Shown: positions 33,884 to 44,145, numbered from the stretch's first letter. The stretch is 64,000 bases of DNA from Shewanella sp. SNU WT4 (GCF_006494715.1 NZ_CP041151.1:1984001-2048000); one strand, 5' to 3'. Numbers and translations: made by a program. The notes: generated from the letters alone by a model not told the origin.

Positions 33884-34409
33884 ACCTATTGAGTTAGCGA
33901 CCCTGGGCGGCGGCTGCTTTTGGTGTACTGAAGCCATTTTCTTAGCGATTAAGGGCGTGAAAACAGTCGCCTCTGGCTACAGTGGTGGCGAGGCTAGTGA
34001 CGCAGATTATCGCCAAGTGTGCACAGGTAAGACTCAGCATGCAGAAGTGGTGCAGATAGAGTTTAATCCCAATGTCATCAGTTTTAGTGAGTTACTTGAA
34101 GTGTTTTTTGTGGCGCACGATCCCACCACCTTAAATCGGCAAGGTAATGATATTGGCCCGCAATATCGCTCAGTGATATTTTTTCATAATGATGACCAAA
34201 AAAATGAAGCTGAAGTGAAGATTATTGAAATTAAGCAGCGCGACAAACTAGAGATAGTGACTGAAGTGTCGCCCTTTACTCAATTTTTTGATGCTGAAAC
34301 CTATCATCATAATTACTTTGAACAAAATAGTCAGCAAGGTTATTGCAAGTTTGTCATTCGACCAAAATTAACCAAAGTATTACAGCAATTTAGTGAGCGA
34401 TTAAAATAG
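33876..34409 (+). CDS. msrA: Peptide-methionine (S)-S-oxide reductase
   Basis: A 177-residue enzyme that reduces the S form of methionine sulphoxide. The catalytic motif [12 protein letters not shown] is at residues 11-22, followed by [19 protein letters not shown] and the recognition stretch [18 protein letters not shown]. The resolving-Cys region near the end is [12 protein letters not shown] use the ATG at 33876, inside the end of msrB, in preference to a TTG two codons earlier. The msrB-msrA order in one operon guarantees balanced repair of both isomers. The protein is cytosolic, with no signal peptide. Confidence 0.95.
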   Translation: MSEPIELATLGGGCFWCTEAIFLAIKGVKTVASGYSGGEASDADYRQVCTGKTQHAEVVQIEFNPNVISFSELLEVFFVAHDPTTLNRQGNDIGPQYRSVIFFHNDDQKNEAEVKIIEIKQRDKLEIVTEVSPFTQFFDAETYHHNYFEQNSQQGYCKFVIRPKLTKVLQQFSERLK

Positions 34410-34746
34410 CATTTCACTCTTAGTTAGTATCCAATATCGCCAAAGCGCACTAGTTAACTATTGCGCTATGTTAGCGAGTTTCAGCAGTTAACCTCTAAGC
34501 ATTTAAAATCGGCCTTAAGGAATGGGGCGAGTAGATTTGGTTGATTAAAAGTGGGGGGTTGAGACTAGATAAAAATACATTCCCAAGCGAGTAAACCTAA
34601 CCCTCTTGAGTACTCAGTGGCAGTGGCTAGCTAGTTAAGTGAGACTGATTGCGGCTTAGTGACTCAAGGTGATAAAAATAAAAAAGCCATGCAATGCATT
34701 AATGCCGATCGTTTTAAGTAGTTGAACGATCTTTCAAGGGCTTCAT

Positions 34747-34781
34747 AATCAGCCGCAACCTAAGTTGCAGCTGATTTTTTT
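34747..34781 (+). terminator. Terminator hairpin directly before the transposase start codon of IS A
   Basis: AATCAGCCGCAAC pairs with GTTGCAGCTGATT (12 of 13 positions) across a CTAA loop, followed by seven T residues that touch the ATG at 34782. It should stop transcription entering from outside the element. Confidence 0.75.
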
Positions 34782-36101
34782 ATGTCTGAATTTTCTAAAG
34801 AGCTACTCGTTACCGCTGAATTTTTCCAAGCGCAAGATATTGATGTATTCGCCAAACATGTTCCCATGGATTGGGTGGCTGAGGCTGTGCAACAAACTGG
34901 CAGGGCCTCGCTTCGAACCCGCCGTTTCCCTGCAGAGCAAGCTGTTTGGTTGGTTCTAGGCATTGGTTTGATGCGTAACCGCTCGATTCAGCAAGTCTGT
35001 GATACGCTCTCACTGGCATTTCCCGACTCCAAGGGGGAGCTCCCGCCACTGGCGACCAGTAGTATCATCAAAGCCAAAGAAAAGTTGGGTTCAGAGCCCA
35101 TGCGTTATCTGTTCAAAACAACCGCTGCACAGTGGGAAACACAGTGCGAATTTGATGAGATAGCGGGATTGAAATTGCTCAGTGTTGATGGGACGTATTT
35201 TAAGACGCATAACACTGAAGAAAACCATCACTTTGGCTTTGCACAAAGCACGGCTTCTTTTCCCTCTGTGCTGGCGGTCACCTTAATGTCTACTCGTAGC
35301 CACTTACTTTCTGATGCGGCTTTCGGGCCTGTTACCCACAGTGAAATTCACTATGCACAGCAATTGGTTGGCTCAGCTCCCGAGAATTCGCTCACGTTGT
35401 TTGACCGTGGGTTTATGTCTGCCGAATTGCTCATCAGCTGGCAAGAAAGCGGTGCAAACACCCATTGGTTAACCCCGATAAAGTCTAAGACCCGCTATCA
35501 AATTATCGAGTCATTCTCAGAGTATGACCATCTGGTTGAGATGCCGGTATCACCCCAAGCTAAACAGCAAGCGCCTTATCTGGGGGAGAGCTGGCAAGCC
35601 CGCCTTATTCTTATTCCGTCACCCAAAGGTGATATCAAAGGGTTTATCACGTCCTGCCTATGCCCCAACAGCTATCCAGTGAACGATTTACTCAAGGTGT
35701 ATTGGCAGCGATGGGAGATAGAGAGGGGTTATAGTGAGCTAAAGCAATATCAACTGGAAAATAAACCAGTCCTGCGCAGTAAGAAGAAGGATGGGGTGTA
35801 TCAAGAATTATGGGGGATCTTAACGACCTACAATATTGTTCGGCTAGAGATGGCCGCAATGGCAGTGCAGCATAAAGTTGAGCCACAGAGGATAAGTTTC
35901 ATTAATGCCCTGTTTTTAATACAGGATGAGTTTGGTTGGAGTGACAGAGGGAGTCCGGGAGCGATTCCACAGCACTTAAAACGACTGAGGGAAAATGGCA
36001 AAAGGTTGATTTTACCCCCAAAGAGGAAGCGGCCCAGCTACCCGCGTGTGGTGCTAAAGAAAACAGTGAAATATCCAAGTAAAAATGCCACTCGCTCTTA
36101 A
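34782..36101 (+). CDS. IS4-family transposase (IS A)
   Basis: A 439-residue DDE transposase. The catalytic residues are Asp136 in LLSVDGTYF, Asp208 in LTLFDRGFMS and Glu314 in the full YREK signature Y307-R310-E314-K321 (YWQRWEIERGYSELK). The N-terminal about 120 residues resemble the IS4 N-terminal DNA-binding domain. The frame is uninterrupted, so the enzyme may be active. There is no Shine-Dalgarno site; a terminator hairpin ends exactly at the start codon, so expression is probably held low. The stop codon lies inside another hairpin at the right end of the element. Confidence 0.92.
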   Translation: MSEFSKELLVTAEFFQAQDIDVFAKHVPMDWVAEAVQQTGRASLRTRRFPAEQAVWLVLGIGLMRNRSIQQVCDTLSLAFPDSKGELPPLATSSIIKAKEKLGSEPMRYLFKTTAAQWETQCEFDEIAGLKLLSVDGTYFKTHNTEENHHFGFAQSTASFPSVLAVTLMSTRSHLLSDAAFGPVTHSEIHYAQQLVGSAPENSLTLFDRGFMSAELLISWQESGANTHWLTPIKSKTRYQIIESFSEYDHLVEMPVSPQAKQQAPYLGESWQARLILIPSPKGDIKGFITSCLCPNSYPVNDLLKVYWQRWEIERGYSELKQYQLENKPVLRSKKKDGVYQELWGILTTYNIVRLEMAAMAVQHKVEPQRISFINALFLIQDEFGWSDRGSPGAIPQHLKRLRENGKRLILPPKRKRPSYPRVVLKKTVKYPSKNATRS

Positions 36102-36110
36102 GCGAGTGGC
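36087..36110. terminator. Hairpin at the right end of IS A, overlapping the transposase stop
   Basis: A perfect 10-bp stem GCCACTCGCT/AGCGAGTGGC with a CTTA loop. Read on the minus strand it is followed by ATTTTTAC, so it could also end the rne transcript, whose stop is 44 bases before it. Confidence 0.65.
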
Positions 36111-36153
36111 ATTATGCAATGCATGGCTTTTTTTATGCGTTATCAGACGTTAA

Positions 36154-39100
36154 TTATGGGCGAGCCATTTCTGATGTTGCGCTATTGGCTTGACGAGGAG
36201 ACTTAGCCTCGTCTTCAACTTGATGGCTTGGATACTCACGGCCTTTTGGGGCGTCAACTTGTGCTCGTACTTCAACCTGTGGTTTAGTCGTGGTCGACAT
36301 TACCATAGTACCAAAGCGACTTGCAGCCTTAGGTTTATGAGTCGCTGCCACTGGCGCGCTTACCACTACTTCTGGCGTAGAGTCTACAATCGCTTTATCC
36401 AGTTTAGTTGGCGTAATTGCCGCAGGTTTTGCCATTGGCGCTTCTGCAATAACTTTAGATGTTACTGTAGCCTGAGTTTTCACTGGTTGTGTTTGAGTAG
36501 GAGCACTCGCTTCAACGGCAACAGCTGCTGCAGTCTTAGCTACTACTGGCTCAACCGCGTTAACTTCAGCAACGACTGGTTCAACAACAGTCTCAATTGC
36601 TTTTTCAACAGTTTCAACCACAGTTGGCGTAGCCGCTTCAGCAACCGCTTTGGCTGGTGAGGTCGCTTGTGCTTGGCTGCTTGATGATGACACTCTTGAG
36701 CTAGTAGCTACTGGCGCAGACTTAACAACGGCTAGTTCAGTGACTTCAACGGCTGTTTGAGTAGCAACAACTTCAGTAATAACGTTTACCACAGTCTCTA
36801 CTGCAGGCGCTGTTACTGGTGCAACTTCAATCACTTCAGCAACCAATTCAACAACCACTGGCTGTGGCGCTGGCGTTTCTGCTTTAGCCGCAATTGCTTG
36901 TTGAGCATTGGCAGCTGCTTGGTTTTGCTCTTCAACTTGGTTTTGCTCTTCAACTGTTAAGAACACGGCTTTTTCGTGAGTGTCATCAAAACCAGCATCT
37001 TGCTCATCACGGCGACGGCGTTGACCAGCGGCGCGCAGATGACGTGGGCTACGACGATTACGACGTTGGCCTTCTTTTGCTTTGTCATCAGTCACATCAG
37101 TAACATTGTCACTATCAGCAGCAGTGTCAACTACAATGGCTTCATGACTATCAGAAACCAGGGTAGCGGTATTGACGTTAGCGATAACATCGTCAGCCAC
37201 AGGAATGGTTTCAGCAGCGTTTACTGGAGCTAACTGTTCAGTCGCTTCATTTTGCTTAGGTTCTTGCTTGTCTTCAGCCGCTACTTTTTCCAATGGCTTT
37301 TGACGGCGAGGCTTAGCTGGCTTGGTCGCCTTAGGCGCTTCAACTTCGGTCGCCAGAGTTTGCACTTCAACCGCATCTTGGACTTCATCACCAACACGCA
37401 CTTTGCGGCGCATATTGCGACGTTGACGACGTTCACGCGCAGCTTCTTGCTTTGGTGCTTCAACGACAGTCACTGGCTCTTTTGCTTTAACTTCGATTTT
37501 AGCTTCAGTGGTTTTGGCCACTTCAGGCTTAACACGCTTGTTATCACGGTTACGCGTTGGCGCATCAGTGGTTGTAGCAGTATCAGTGCGTTTGTTGCGA
37601 CGGTTGTCTTTAGCATCTGCGGCTGCTGTGTCGCTGCTACCCGCTGCATTATTACGGCGAGTGTCATTACGACGACGGCGATTATCACGATTTTGCGGAC
37701 GTGCATCGGTTTTAGCGACAGGTTCTGCAGCTGGCGCGGCATCACTGCTAAATAGTGAGCCTAAGGCTTTTAACAGTCTTGATATTAACCCAGGCTGTTC
37801 TACTTTTTTAGCTTCAACTGCAACCACTTTATCTTTTACAGGCGCGATAGGCTGAGTCGGTGCCGAGAAACCTTTTAATGCCGGCTGAGATGCTGCGGCA
37901 CGCTCAAGTTTTCTTGGCTCATATAAGACAGACTCTGGCTTTTCGGTGCGCTTGTAGCTCACTTCTTGGCTTTCATCATCTTGACGGTGACGAACAACGC
38001 GATAGTCAGGTGTGGTCATATGTGCATCTGGGATGACATACACTTCAACGCCATGACGCTCTTCAGTGATCCGAATCGCTTTGCGCTTTTCATTTAATAA
38101 GAAAGCTGCCACTTCAACAGGAACAATGGCTTCGATTTGCGAAGTGTTATCCTTGATAGCTTCTTCTTCCATTAAACGTAAAATAGATAACGCTAATGAT
38201 TCAGTGCCGCGAATAGTGCCTTGACCATGACAGCGAGGGCATAGATGCGCCGCTGATTCTTCAAGTGATGGACGTAAGCGTTGACGGCTCATTTCCATTA
38301 AACCAAAGCGAGAAATACGACCTAATTGCACGCGAGCACGGTCATGAGCTACGGCGTCGCGCAGGCGATTTTCAACATCACGTTGATGGCGAACTGGAGT
38401 CATATCAATAAAGTCGATAACAACCAACCCACCTAAATCGCGTAAACGTAATTGACGAGCAATTTCGTCAGCCGCTTCAAGGTTGGTATTCAGAGCCGTT
38501 TCTTCAATATCACCGCCTTTAGTTGAACGGGCAGAGTTGATATCGATAGACGTTAATGCTTCAGTCGGGTCAATAACGATAGAGCCGCCAGATGGCAGAC
38601 GTACTTCGCGTTGGAACGCTGACTCGATTTGTGATTCGATTTGATAATGGGTAAATAGTGGCACTTCAGACTTGTAAAGTTTCACTTTTTCAACAAAATC
38701 TGGACGCACTAAACCAATGTGCATCTTAGCATCTTCAAATACCGCAGGATGATCGATGAGGATTTCACCGACATCGCGACGTAAATAGTCACGTATAGCA
38801 CGGACTATGACGTTACTTTCTTGATGAATTAAGAATGGGGCAGGGCGGCTCAGAGCTGCTTCACTAATGGCTGCCCAGTGGTGTTGCAGTACATTAAGAT
38901 CCCACTTTAATTCAGCAGCATCTTTACCAACACCAGCGGTACGCACGATTAATCCCATGCCGTTTGGCACGTCTAAATCAGCAATCGCGGCTTTAAGTTC
39001 AGTACGCTCATCACCTTCAATCCGACGTGAAATACCACCGGCGCGAGGGTTGTTAGGCATAAGTACTAAATAAGAACCGGCTAGACTGATGAAAGTCGTT

Positions 39101-39447
39101 AACGCAGCACCTTTGTTACCACGTTCTTCTTTATCAATTTGAACGATAACTTCTTGACCTTCCTGAACAACTTCACGAATGTTCGGACGACCTTGGAAAG
39201 TGTAACCTTTAGGAAAGTATTCTCTGCCAATTTCTTTTAACGGCAGGAAACCATGGCGTTCTGCTCCGTAATCTACGAAGGCAGCTTCCAGTGAGGGTTC
39301 TACGCGGGTAATTTTACCCTTATAGATGTTGGATTTTTTTTGTTCATGGCCTGGGCTTTCAATATCCAGATCATACAGTTGTTGCCCATCTACTAGGGCT
39401 ACGCGCAACTCCTCTGATTGAGTTGCATTGATTAACATACGTTTCAT
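36154..39447 (-). CDS. rne: Ribonuclease E
   Basis: The main mRNA-decay and RNA-processing endonuclease, 1097 residues, and scaffold of the RNA degradosome. The N-terminal catalytic half starts [20 protein letters not shown] and contains an S1 domain (about 35-120), the DNase I-like active site ([17 protein letters not shown] and VVIDFIDM, with two Mg-binding Asp) and the zinc link CPRCHGQG. The C-terminal half is a long disordered region, first basic ([10 protein letters not shown], arginine-rich RNA-binding patches), then rich in Val, Ala, Glu and Thr repeats, and ends EMARP. The ATG at 39447 matches the conserved start; an ATG 27 codons earlier does not. IS A now abuts its 3' end. Confidence 0.96.
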   Translation of the reverse strand: MKRMLINATQSEELRVALVDGQQLYDLDIESPGHEQKKSNIYKGKITRVEPSLEAAFVDYGAERHGFLPLKEIGREYFPKGYTFQGRPNIREVVQEGQEVIVQIDKEERGNKGAALTTFISLAGSYLVLMPNNPRAGGISRRIEGDERTELKAAIADLDVPNGMGLIVRTAGVGKDAAELKWDLNVLQHHWAAISEAALSRPAPFLIHQESNVIVRAIRDYLRRDVGEILIDHPAVFEDAKMHIGLVRPDFVEKVKLYKSEVPLFTHYQIESQIESAFQREVRLPSGGSIVIDPTEALTSIDINSARSTKGGDIEETALNTNLEAADEIARQLRLRDLGGLVVIDFIDMTPVRHQRDVENRLRDAVAHDRARVQLGRISRFGLMEMSRQRLRPSLEESAAHLCPRCHGQGTIRGTESLALSILRLMEEEAIKDNTSQIEAIVPVEVAAFLLNEKRKAIRITEERHGVEVYVIPDAHMTTPDYRVVRHRQDDESQEVSYKRTEKPESVLYEPRKLERAAASQPALKGFSAPTQPIAPVKDKVVAVEAKKVEQPGLISRLLKALGSLFSSDAAPAAEPVAKTDARPQNRDNRRRRNDTRRNNAAGSSDTAAADAKDNRRNKRTDTATTTDAPTRNRDNKRVKPEVAKTTEAKIEVKAKEPVTVVEAPKQEAARERRQRRNMRRKVRVGDEVQDAVEVQTLATEVEAPKATKPAKPRRQKPLEKVAAEDKQEPKQNEATEQLAPVNAAETIPVADDVIANVNTATLVSDSHEAIVVDTAADSDNVTDVTDDKAKEGQRRNRRSPRHLRAAGQRRRRDEQDAGFDDTHEKAVFLTVEEQNQVEEQNQAAANAQQAIAAKAETPAPQPVVVELVAEVIEVAPVTAPAVETVVNVITEVVATQTAVEVTELAVVKSAPVATSSRVSSSSSQAQATSPAKAVAEAATPTVVETVEKAIETVVEPVVAEVNAVEPVVAKTAAAVAVEASAPTQTQPVKTQATVTSKVIAEAPMAKPAAITPTKLDKAIVDSTPEVVVSAPVAATHKPKAASRFGTMVMSTTTKPQVEVRAQVDAPKGREYPSHQVEDEAKSPRQANSATSEMARP

Positions 39448-39548
39448 GATGACGTGATTCTTCTTGTTTCGCGTCACCAAACAGCGCGTTCGGTGCATTA
39501 CGGGCCTATTACTCTGGCTCAGCCTCACGGCTTGCTAATTGGCGTTGG

Positions 39549-39588
39549 GGTGTGCATCACTGTTCGACGCATCGCTGCGTGTCACACC
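39549..39588 (-). promoter_or_regulatory. Structured element in the rne leader
   Basis: An outer stem GGTGTG/CACACC encloses an inner ACGCA-TCGC-TGCGT hairpin about 100 bases before the rne start. In E. coli, hairpins in the long rne leader let RNase E limit its own synthesis. The 574-base gap to rluC fits such a leader. I saw no gene in the remainder; rluC may use TACAAT at 39988-39993 as its -10 box. Confidence 0.45.
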
Positions 39589-40021
39589 TATTTATGGCTT
39601 ATTTTTTAGTAATTCAAAAACAAGGAACCGGTATACACCAACTCCATAAATGTTTGTTTCATCCGTTAATGCCGAGTTCGAGAGCGTGGTCTGATGACTG
39701 GTTATCGTATAGTCGAATTCGGTTGCAGCAAGCGCTAATTGGCATCAATGATGTCATTGAACTCTTAACTTGTTTAGCCGTAAAAAGCGTATTATCGAAT
39801 TTCTACTCAAACTACGGCTTGCAAATCATTCATTTGCGACTAAGTAAAGTGCCATTTTAGCTTGCTTATCTGCCCTGATATTGGTGATTTGACGTGTAAA
39901 AAATGCCACGAAAGCCAATAACTGTAAGAATATAGCAACAATCAAAAAAATCAGCAACGAAAAGCCGCAATATCTTACGGCTTGTTGTACAATGCGGGTC
40001 GTTTTGATTAAGTGACAAGAT

Positions 40022-40981
40022 ATGACGAATAGTACAGTACAGCACCAGGTTGAGCTGGTTGACATTAATGAAGATAACCTTGACCAAAGAATTGATAACT
40101 TTTTGGTGACCCGTTTAAAAGGCGTGCCTAAAAGCATGATTTATCGGATCATCCGTAAAGGTGAGGTCAGGGTTAATAAAAAGCGTATTAAGCCCGAATA
40201 CAAGCTGCAGATTGGGGATTGCGTGCGCATTCCACCTGTGCGGGTTTCTGAATCTAGCACATTAAATGCACCCTCGCCAAAACTGACGCGCGTGGCTCAA
40301 CTGGCAGAACGTATTCTATTTGAAGATTCTCATATCTTAGTGCTTAATAAGCCTGCAGGTATTGCTGTTCATGGTGGCAGTGGCGTTGATTATGGTGTGA
40401 TTGAAGCATTGCGCGCCTTATACCCAGAACAAAAGTTTTTAGAACTCGTTCACCGTCTTGATAAAGACACATCAGGCGTACTCTTGGTGGCTAAAAAACG
40501 CAGTGCGCTTAAGCATATGCATGATCAACTACGCACTAAGAAAATGCAAAAAGATTACTTGGCACTAGTGCGCGGTGATTGGCAAGCTACTGATAAAGCG
40601 GTGAAAGCGCCGTTACTCAAGCTGACCTTAAAATCAGGAGAGCGCATTGTTCGAGTGAATCCTGAAGGTAAAGTATCAGAAACTCGCTTCAAAATTATGC
40701 AGCGTTATGATGGTGCGACCTTAGTGCAAGCCAGCCCTATTACTGGCCGAACACATCAAATTCGTGTCCATTGCCAGTTTACTGGGCACCCGATTGCTTG
40801 TGATGATAAATACAGTGAGCAAAAGTTTGATGATTCTATGCGTGTGCATGGCCTGAATCGCTTATTCTTGCATGCCGCACAATTACAATTTATTCATCCA
40901 GCTACTGAAGAAATTCAAGTAGTGAAAGCGCCGCTTGATCCCTTACTCGAAACTGTGTTGTCTAAGCTTAAAAGGAAGTAG
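40022..40981 (+). CDS. rluC: 23S rRNA pseudouridine synthase RluC
   Basis: A 319-residue enzyme that makes pseudouridines 955, 2504 and 2580 in 23S rRNA (E. coli numbering). The N-terminal S4 RNA-binding domain (about 18-80, RIDNFLVTRLKGVPKSMIYR) is followed by the RluA-type catalytic domain with the catalytic Asp in LVHRLDKDTSGVLLVAK (about 145). Further segments are TGRTHQIRVHC and GLNRLFLHA. It is divergent from rne, as in E. coli, and followed 7 bases later by a HAD phosphatase gene in the same operon. Confidence 0.95.
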   Translation: MTNSTVQHQVELVDINEDNLDQRIDNFLVTRLKGVPKSMIYRIIRKGEVRVNKKRIKPEYKLQIGDCVRIPPVRVSESSTLNAPSPKLTRVAQLAERILFEDSHILVLNKPAGIAVHGGSGVDYGVIEALRALYPEQKFLELVHRLDKDTSGVLLVAKKRSALKHMHDQLRTKKMQKDYLALVRGDWQATDKAVKAPLLKLTLKSGERIVRVNPEGKVSETRFKIMQRYDGATLVQASPITGRTHQIRVHCQFTGHPIACDDKYSEQKFDDSMRVHGLNRLFLHAAQLQFIHPATEEIQVVKAPLDPLLETVLSKLKRK

Positions 40982-40988
40982 GCAGTCT

Positions 40989-41639
40989 ATGCGTCAGCAA
41001 TTTGATCTTATCGTGTTCGATTGGGATGGCACTCTGATGGACTCAATCGGTAAGATCATTGCTTGCGTAGATAAACTTGCTTGCCACCTGCAATTACCTG
41101 CGCCATCAGAAGCTCAAACCCGCGCGATCATTGGCTTGTCGTTAGCTGAAGCTTTAGCCACTTTATTTCCGCAAGTGCCGTTATCATCGCAATTGTTAAT
41201 CGATATTTTTAGGCAGCAGTTCATTGAAGTCGATGCTGTGCCGACGCCTTTATTTGTTGGGGTGGAATCGCTGTTGCAGCAATTAACCGAGCAAGGTTTT
41301 ACCTTGGCGGTAGCAACGGGGAAATCTAAAGTTGGACTTGATACGGCATTGCAACAAACTGGACTCGGTCATTATTTTAAGGCGAGTCGCACCAGTGATG
41401 AATGCAGTAGTAAGCCACACCCGCAAATGCTGCATGAGATAATGCAGCAATTAAACATAGATGCCGCAAGAACTATCATGATTGGCGATTCACGGCTAGA
41501 TATGCAAATGGGGAAAAGTGCTGAGGTTGCGACCATAGGTGTGAGTTATGGCGCGCAAGATAAATGCTTGTTAGCCCTTGAGCAGCCTATGGCTATTGTC
41601 GATAGTATAGAGGCCCTCGCCGCACACTTTCGTCAGTAA
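40989..41639 (+). CDS. HAD-superfamily hydrolase, phosphoglycolate-phosphatase-like
   Basis: A 216-residue phosphatase with the four HAD motifs: FDWDGTLMDS (nucleophile Asp about 11), AVATGKSKVG, the Lys in SSKPHPQML, and MIGDSRLDMQMG. The helical cap after motif I is the C1 type found in Gph and beta-phosphoglucomutase relatives. The substrate is not predictable. The ATG at 40989 comes 7 bases after the rluC stop, so the genes are co-transcribed; this pairing is common in Shewanella and Vibrio. The spacer before the next gene now holds IS B. Confidence 0.9.
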   Translation: MRQQFDLIVFDWDGTLMDSIGKIIACVDKLACHLQLPAPSEAQTRAIIGLSLAEALATLFPQVPLSSQLLIDIFRQQFIEVDAVPTPLFVGVESLLQQLTEQGFTLAVATGKSKVGLDTALQQTGLGHYFKASRTSDECSSKPHPQMLHEIMQQLNIDAARTIMIGDSRLDMQMGKSAEVATIGVSYGAQDKCLLALEQPMAIVDSIEALAAHFRQ

Positions 41640-41784
41640 GCATTCTTTCTAGCTATCAAAAAAGTCAGTCGCCAACAAGGTTTATTGCTAACTAAAGTAT
41701 CCTAGCTTGGAAGTGGCACTGTTAGTTTGATGGTAACCGCAGCAGCCATGCTGCGGCATTGAATTATCCAAGTTATAGCATCAT

Positions 41785-43171
41785 CATAGACAGGATCTTA
41801 AGAGTTAACGCTTTTATTTAGATAGAAAAATGGCCTTATTTGTGATCTGATAATTGTCGCCAAACAAACCATCAAGCACAAAAAGGCCAGTGATGATTAT
41901 CTCTCTTAAAAAGCAGTTTATGCAATTCTTTAGCGCTCACTTTCTTCAAAAAACGGCAAAAAATATTGGCCTCATGAAACGATGTCGAGCGATTTTGCCC
42001 GAACAACTTGTACTCAGTCTGATTTCGGCGCTCAGTAAGGGGAATTGTACTTCAATTGCCGATCTGCTCAGGCAGTTCAACGGGATGTGTCTGACCGAAA
42101 TGGATAATGTGGCTTACAAACCTTTTCACAATCAGCTCAGAAAAGAAGCTTTTCCTCTATTCATGCGTCAGTTAGTACAGTTTGCTATCGCACAATTTGC
42201 CCGGCAGCAATGTGCTCAATTACCCGATAAGATGTCTTGTTTTAATGATGTGTTGCTCCAAGATGGTAGTTCTTTTCACGTTCATAGGCAGTTGGCATCT
42301 GTTTATCCAAGCCGCTTTAAGCGTAACCCTGCAGCGATAGAGTGCCATATGACCATGTCTCTCAAAACCTTTAGTCCTACTGCAATGACGATTAGTGCCG
42401 ACACGGCTTCGGAGAGAGATTATCTTCCTAAACCAGCAACGATGGACAACAAATTGCTGCTAGCAGATGCAGGTTACCCAGACTTTGATTACTTTGCCGA
42501 GCTTGAGCGGCATGGAGGGTTCTACATTTTTCGGGGAGCCAAATCCCTCAACCCGACGGTCATCGAAGCGAGGAACTGTAAAGGTCGAACACTGACTAAG
42601 TTGGCAGGCAAAAAACTCAAAGAGATTACGCGCCGCACCAATCGGACAGAGGTGCTTGATTTGGCGGTTTGTAGAGGCAATCAGACATTTCGGGTAATAA
42701 GACGCTGGTTTGCCGAAGAACAACGATTTTGCATTTGGCTTACTAATCTGCCACGAGAAACCTACTCTGCAGATGATATTATGGCAATTTATCGCTGTCG
42801 CTGGCAGATAGAGCTGATGTTTAAAGAGTTGAAATCTCATACTAACTGGCAGCGATTTGCTACAGCACAAAAAGCCATCGTTGATGGCTTAGTCTGGGCC
42901 AGTTTATTGGCATTGTGCATTAGACGCAGTACGGCACTGCAGATAATGCCTTCAGTTTCGTTATTCAAGGCTGCAAAGAATGTTGATGTGTGGCTGCTGC
43001 CCATATTTGAGTGCATTAGCCACAAATCATGGTCAGAAATAATAGATAAGATTGATTGGGCGATCCGTTATATAACGAAGAACGCCCCAAAAGCACAACA
43101 GAGAAAATCTAAGAAAGACATAACGTTAGATGGAATTTATGAACAGCTTAATGCTTAAGGTTCAGTCTATG
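41785..43171 (+). mobile_element. Insertion sequence B, IS4 family, 1387 bp, with 10-bp target duplication
   Basis: The element starts CATAGACAGGATCTTAAGAG at 41785. Read inwards from 43171, the right end starts CATAGACTGAACCTTAAGCA, an imperfect inverted repeat. Flanking direct repeats ATAGCATCAT at 41775-41784 and 43172-43181 form the target duplication, a usual size for IS4-type elements. The insertion is intergenic and disrupts no gene. Confidence 0.92.
41893..43158 (+). CDS. IS4-family transposase (IS B)
   Basis: A 421-residue DDE transposase unlike that of IS A. The catalytic Asp residues are in LLQDGSSFHVH and LLLADAGYPDF, and the YREK signature is intact in YRCRWQIELMFKELK. I begin at the ATG at 41893 (MIISLKKQFMQFF). 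An in-frame start 13 codons earlier is less likely, because conserved protein begins here and the ribosome site is weak in both cases. The frame ends 13 bases inside the right end of the element. There is no sign of decay, so the element may be recently arrived and active. Confidence 0.92.
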   Translation: MIISLKKQFMQFFSAHFLQKTAKNIGLMKRCRAILPEQLVLSLISALSKGNCTSIADLLRQFNGMCLTEMDNVAYKPFHNQLRKEAFPLFMRQLVQFAIAQFARQQCAQLPDKMSCFNDVLLQDGSSFHVHRQLASVYPSRFKRNPAAIECHMTMSLKTFSPTAMTISADTASERDYLPKPATMDNKLLLADAGYPDFDYFAELERHGGFYIFRGAKSLNPTVIEARNCKGRTLTKLAGKKLKEITRRTNRTEVLDLAVCRGNQTFRVIRRWFAEEQRFCIWLTNLPRETYSADDIMAIYRCRWQIELMFKELKSHTNWQRFATAQKAIVDGLVWASLLALCIRRSTALQIMPSVSLFKAAKNVDVWLLPIFECISHKSWSEIIDKIDWAIRYITKNAPKAQQRKSKKDITLDGIYEQLNA

Positions 43172-43274
43172 ATAGCATCATAACGTTATAACCTATTCAA
43201 CGTTCTGGTACGAGGCGGTTAGAAACTGTCGGCTATGACTAATTACTTTGGTTAGCAATCATTCTCTACATCTG

Positions 43275-43874
43275 TTACTTCAATAGATGATCACCTAATA
43301 TATCTATGCCAACATTGGCAAGCATCTCACATAAGGCAATTAGCGGTAATCCAATCAAGCTATTCGGATCTCGGCCCGTCATAGATTCAAACAAGCTAAT
43401 ACCTAAGCCTTCACACTTAAAACTGCCAGCACAATATAAAGGCTGCTCTTTGTGGATGTAATTAGCAATTTGCATCGGCGTTAAGTGGCGAAATTTAACG
43501 GTAAAAGGTTCACAAATCACTTGATAAGAATTATTAGCGCTATCGAGCAAAGCTAAGCCGGTATAAAAAGTGATCGCTTGGCCGCTGGCTAAGGCTAATT
43601 GGGCTTTGGCATTTTCGACTGTCATAGGTTTACCTATGATGGTGCCATTGATCACTGCAACCTGATCTGAGCCTATGATAAATTCTGCCTTATCTACATT
43701 AATGCAGGTCTTGGCTTTTTCGATGGCTAAGCGTTGCACTAATTGCTGTGCCGACTCATCCGCATTTGGTGTTTCATCGGTACTAGGCGCGCGACAATCA
43801 AAGTCGATGGCGAGTTTTTCGAGGCATTGGCGTCGATATGTTGAAGTGGATGCCAAAATTAAAGGTTGGGTCAT
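43275..43874 (-). CDS. yceF: Maf-family nucleotide pyrophosphatase YceF
   Basis: A 199-residue house-cleaning enzyme that hydrolyses modified nucleotides; E. coli YceF prefers 7-methyl-GTP. It shows the Maf features [17 protein letters not shown] at the N-terminus, APSTDE near residue 30, [12 protein letters not shown] around 68 with the catalytic Asp, and [17 protein letters not shown] in the C-terminal part. I start at the ATG at 43874; an upstream in-frame start adds 20 unconserved residues. It is divergent from yceD, the same neighbour as in E. coli. Confidence 0.93.
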   Translation of the reverse strand: MTQPLILASTSTYRRQCLEKLAIDFDCRAPSTDETPNADESAQQLVQRLAIEKAKTCINVDKAEFIIGSDQVAVINGTIIGKPMTVENAKAQLALASGQAITFYTGLALLDSANNSYQVICEPFTVKFRHLTPMQIANYIHKEQPLYCAGSFKCEGLGISLFESMTGRDPNSLIGLPLIALCEMLANVGIDILGDHLLK

Positions 43875-44107
43875 ACAAGAAGTCAGTGACTGATAAAGTG
43901 ACAACATTGTCCATTTAAGGTGTTGACAGTGCAATAGCTGATATACTTTTGAGCATAGAGTGTAACCATTACGATATTCATGGGCTTTTTATGAGTTCAG
44001 TGCTTGTGCCAAGCCCAACCCTTGGGTAGAATTTCGCGTCCGTCAATTTCTTGGTGGGTGTTGGTCTGTCTTGATGAGAGCATGTCTCTCATATTGATAA
44101 ATTTCTT

Positions 44108-44134
44108 TTGACTCCAGCACCGCCAAACTATAAT
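44108..44134 (+). promoter_or_regulatory. Promoter of the yceD-rpmF-fab block, very close to the start codon
   Basis: TTGACT (44108-44113), a 15-base spacer and a perfect TATAAT (44129-44134). The yceD ATG is only 11 bases past the -10 box, so the transcript would start about 4-5 bases before the codon. No ribosome site is present. Confidence 0.55.
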
Positions 44135-44145
44135 ATGCGCGCCTT

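Larger units (their letters stand above)
34681..36132 (+). mobile_element. Insertion sequence A, IS4 family, about 1.45 kb
   Basis: One full-length transposase gene is enclosed by imperfect inverted repeats. The left end begins AAAAAGCCATGCAATGCATT at 34681. The right end, read inwards, begins AAAAAGCCATGCATTGCATA from 36132. I could not find a convincing target-site duplication, so the exact ends may be off by a few bases, or one flank may have been altered. The element lies between msrA and rne, with its right end 21 bases from the rne stop codon. Confidence 0.8.

Noticed and set aside
34410..34680. Search for a gene or passenger between msrA and IS A
   Set aside because: No frame with a ribosome site and no RNA gene were seen in these 270 bases.
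36190..37855. Several long reading frames antisense to rne
   Set aside because: They mirror the repetitive, low-complexity C-terminal half of RNase E and give Ser/Cys/Phe-rich nonsense proteins with no ribosome sites.
39826..40137. 103-codon minus-strand frame across the rluC start
   Set aside because: It overlaps the conserved S4 domain of rluC in antisense and has no homology I can recognise.
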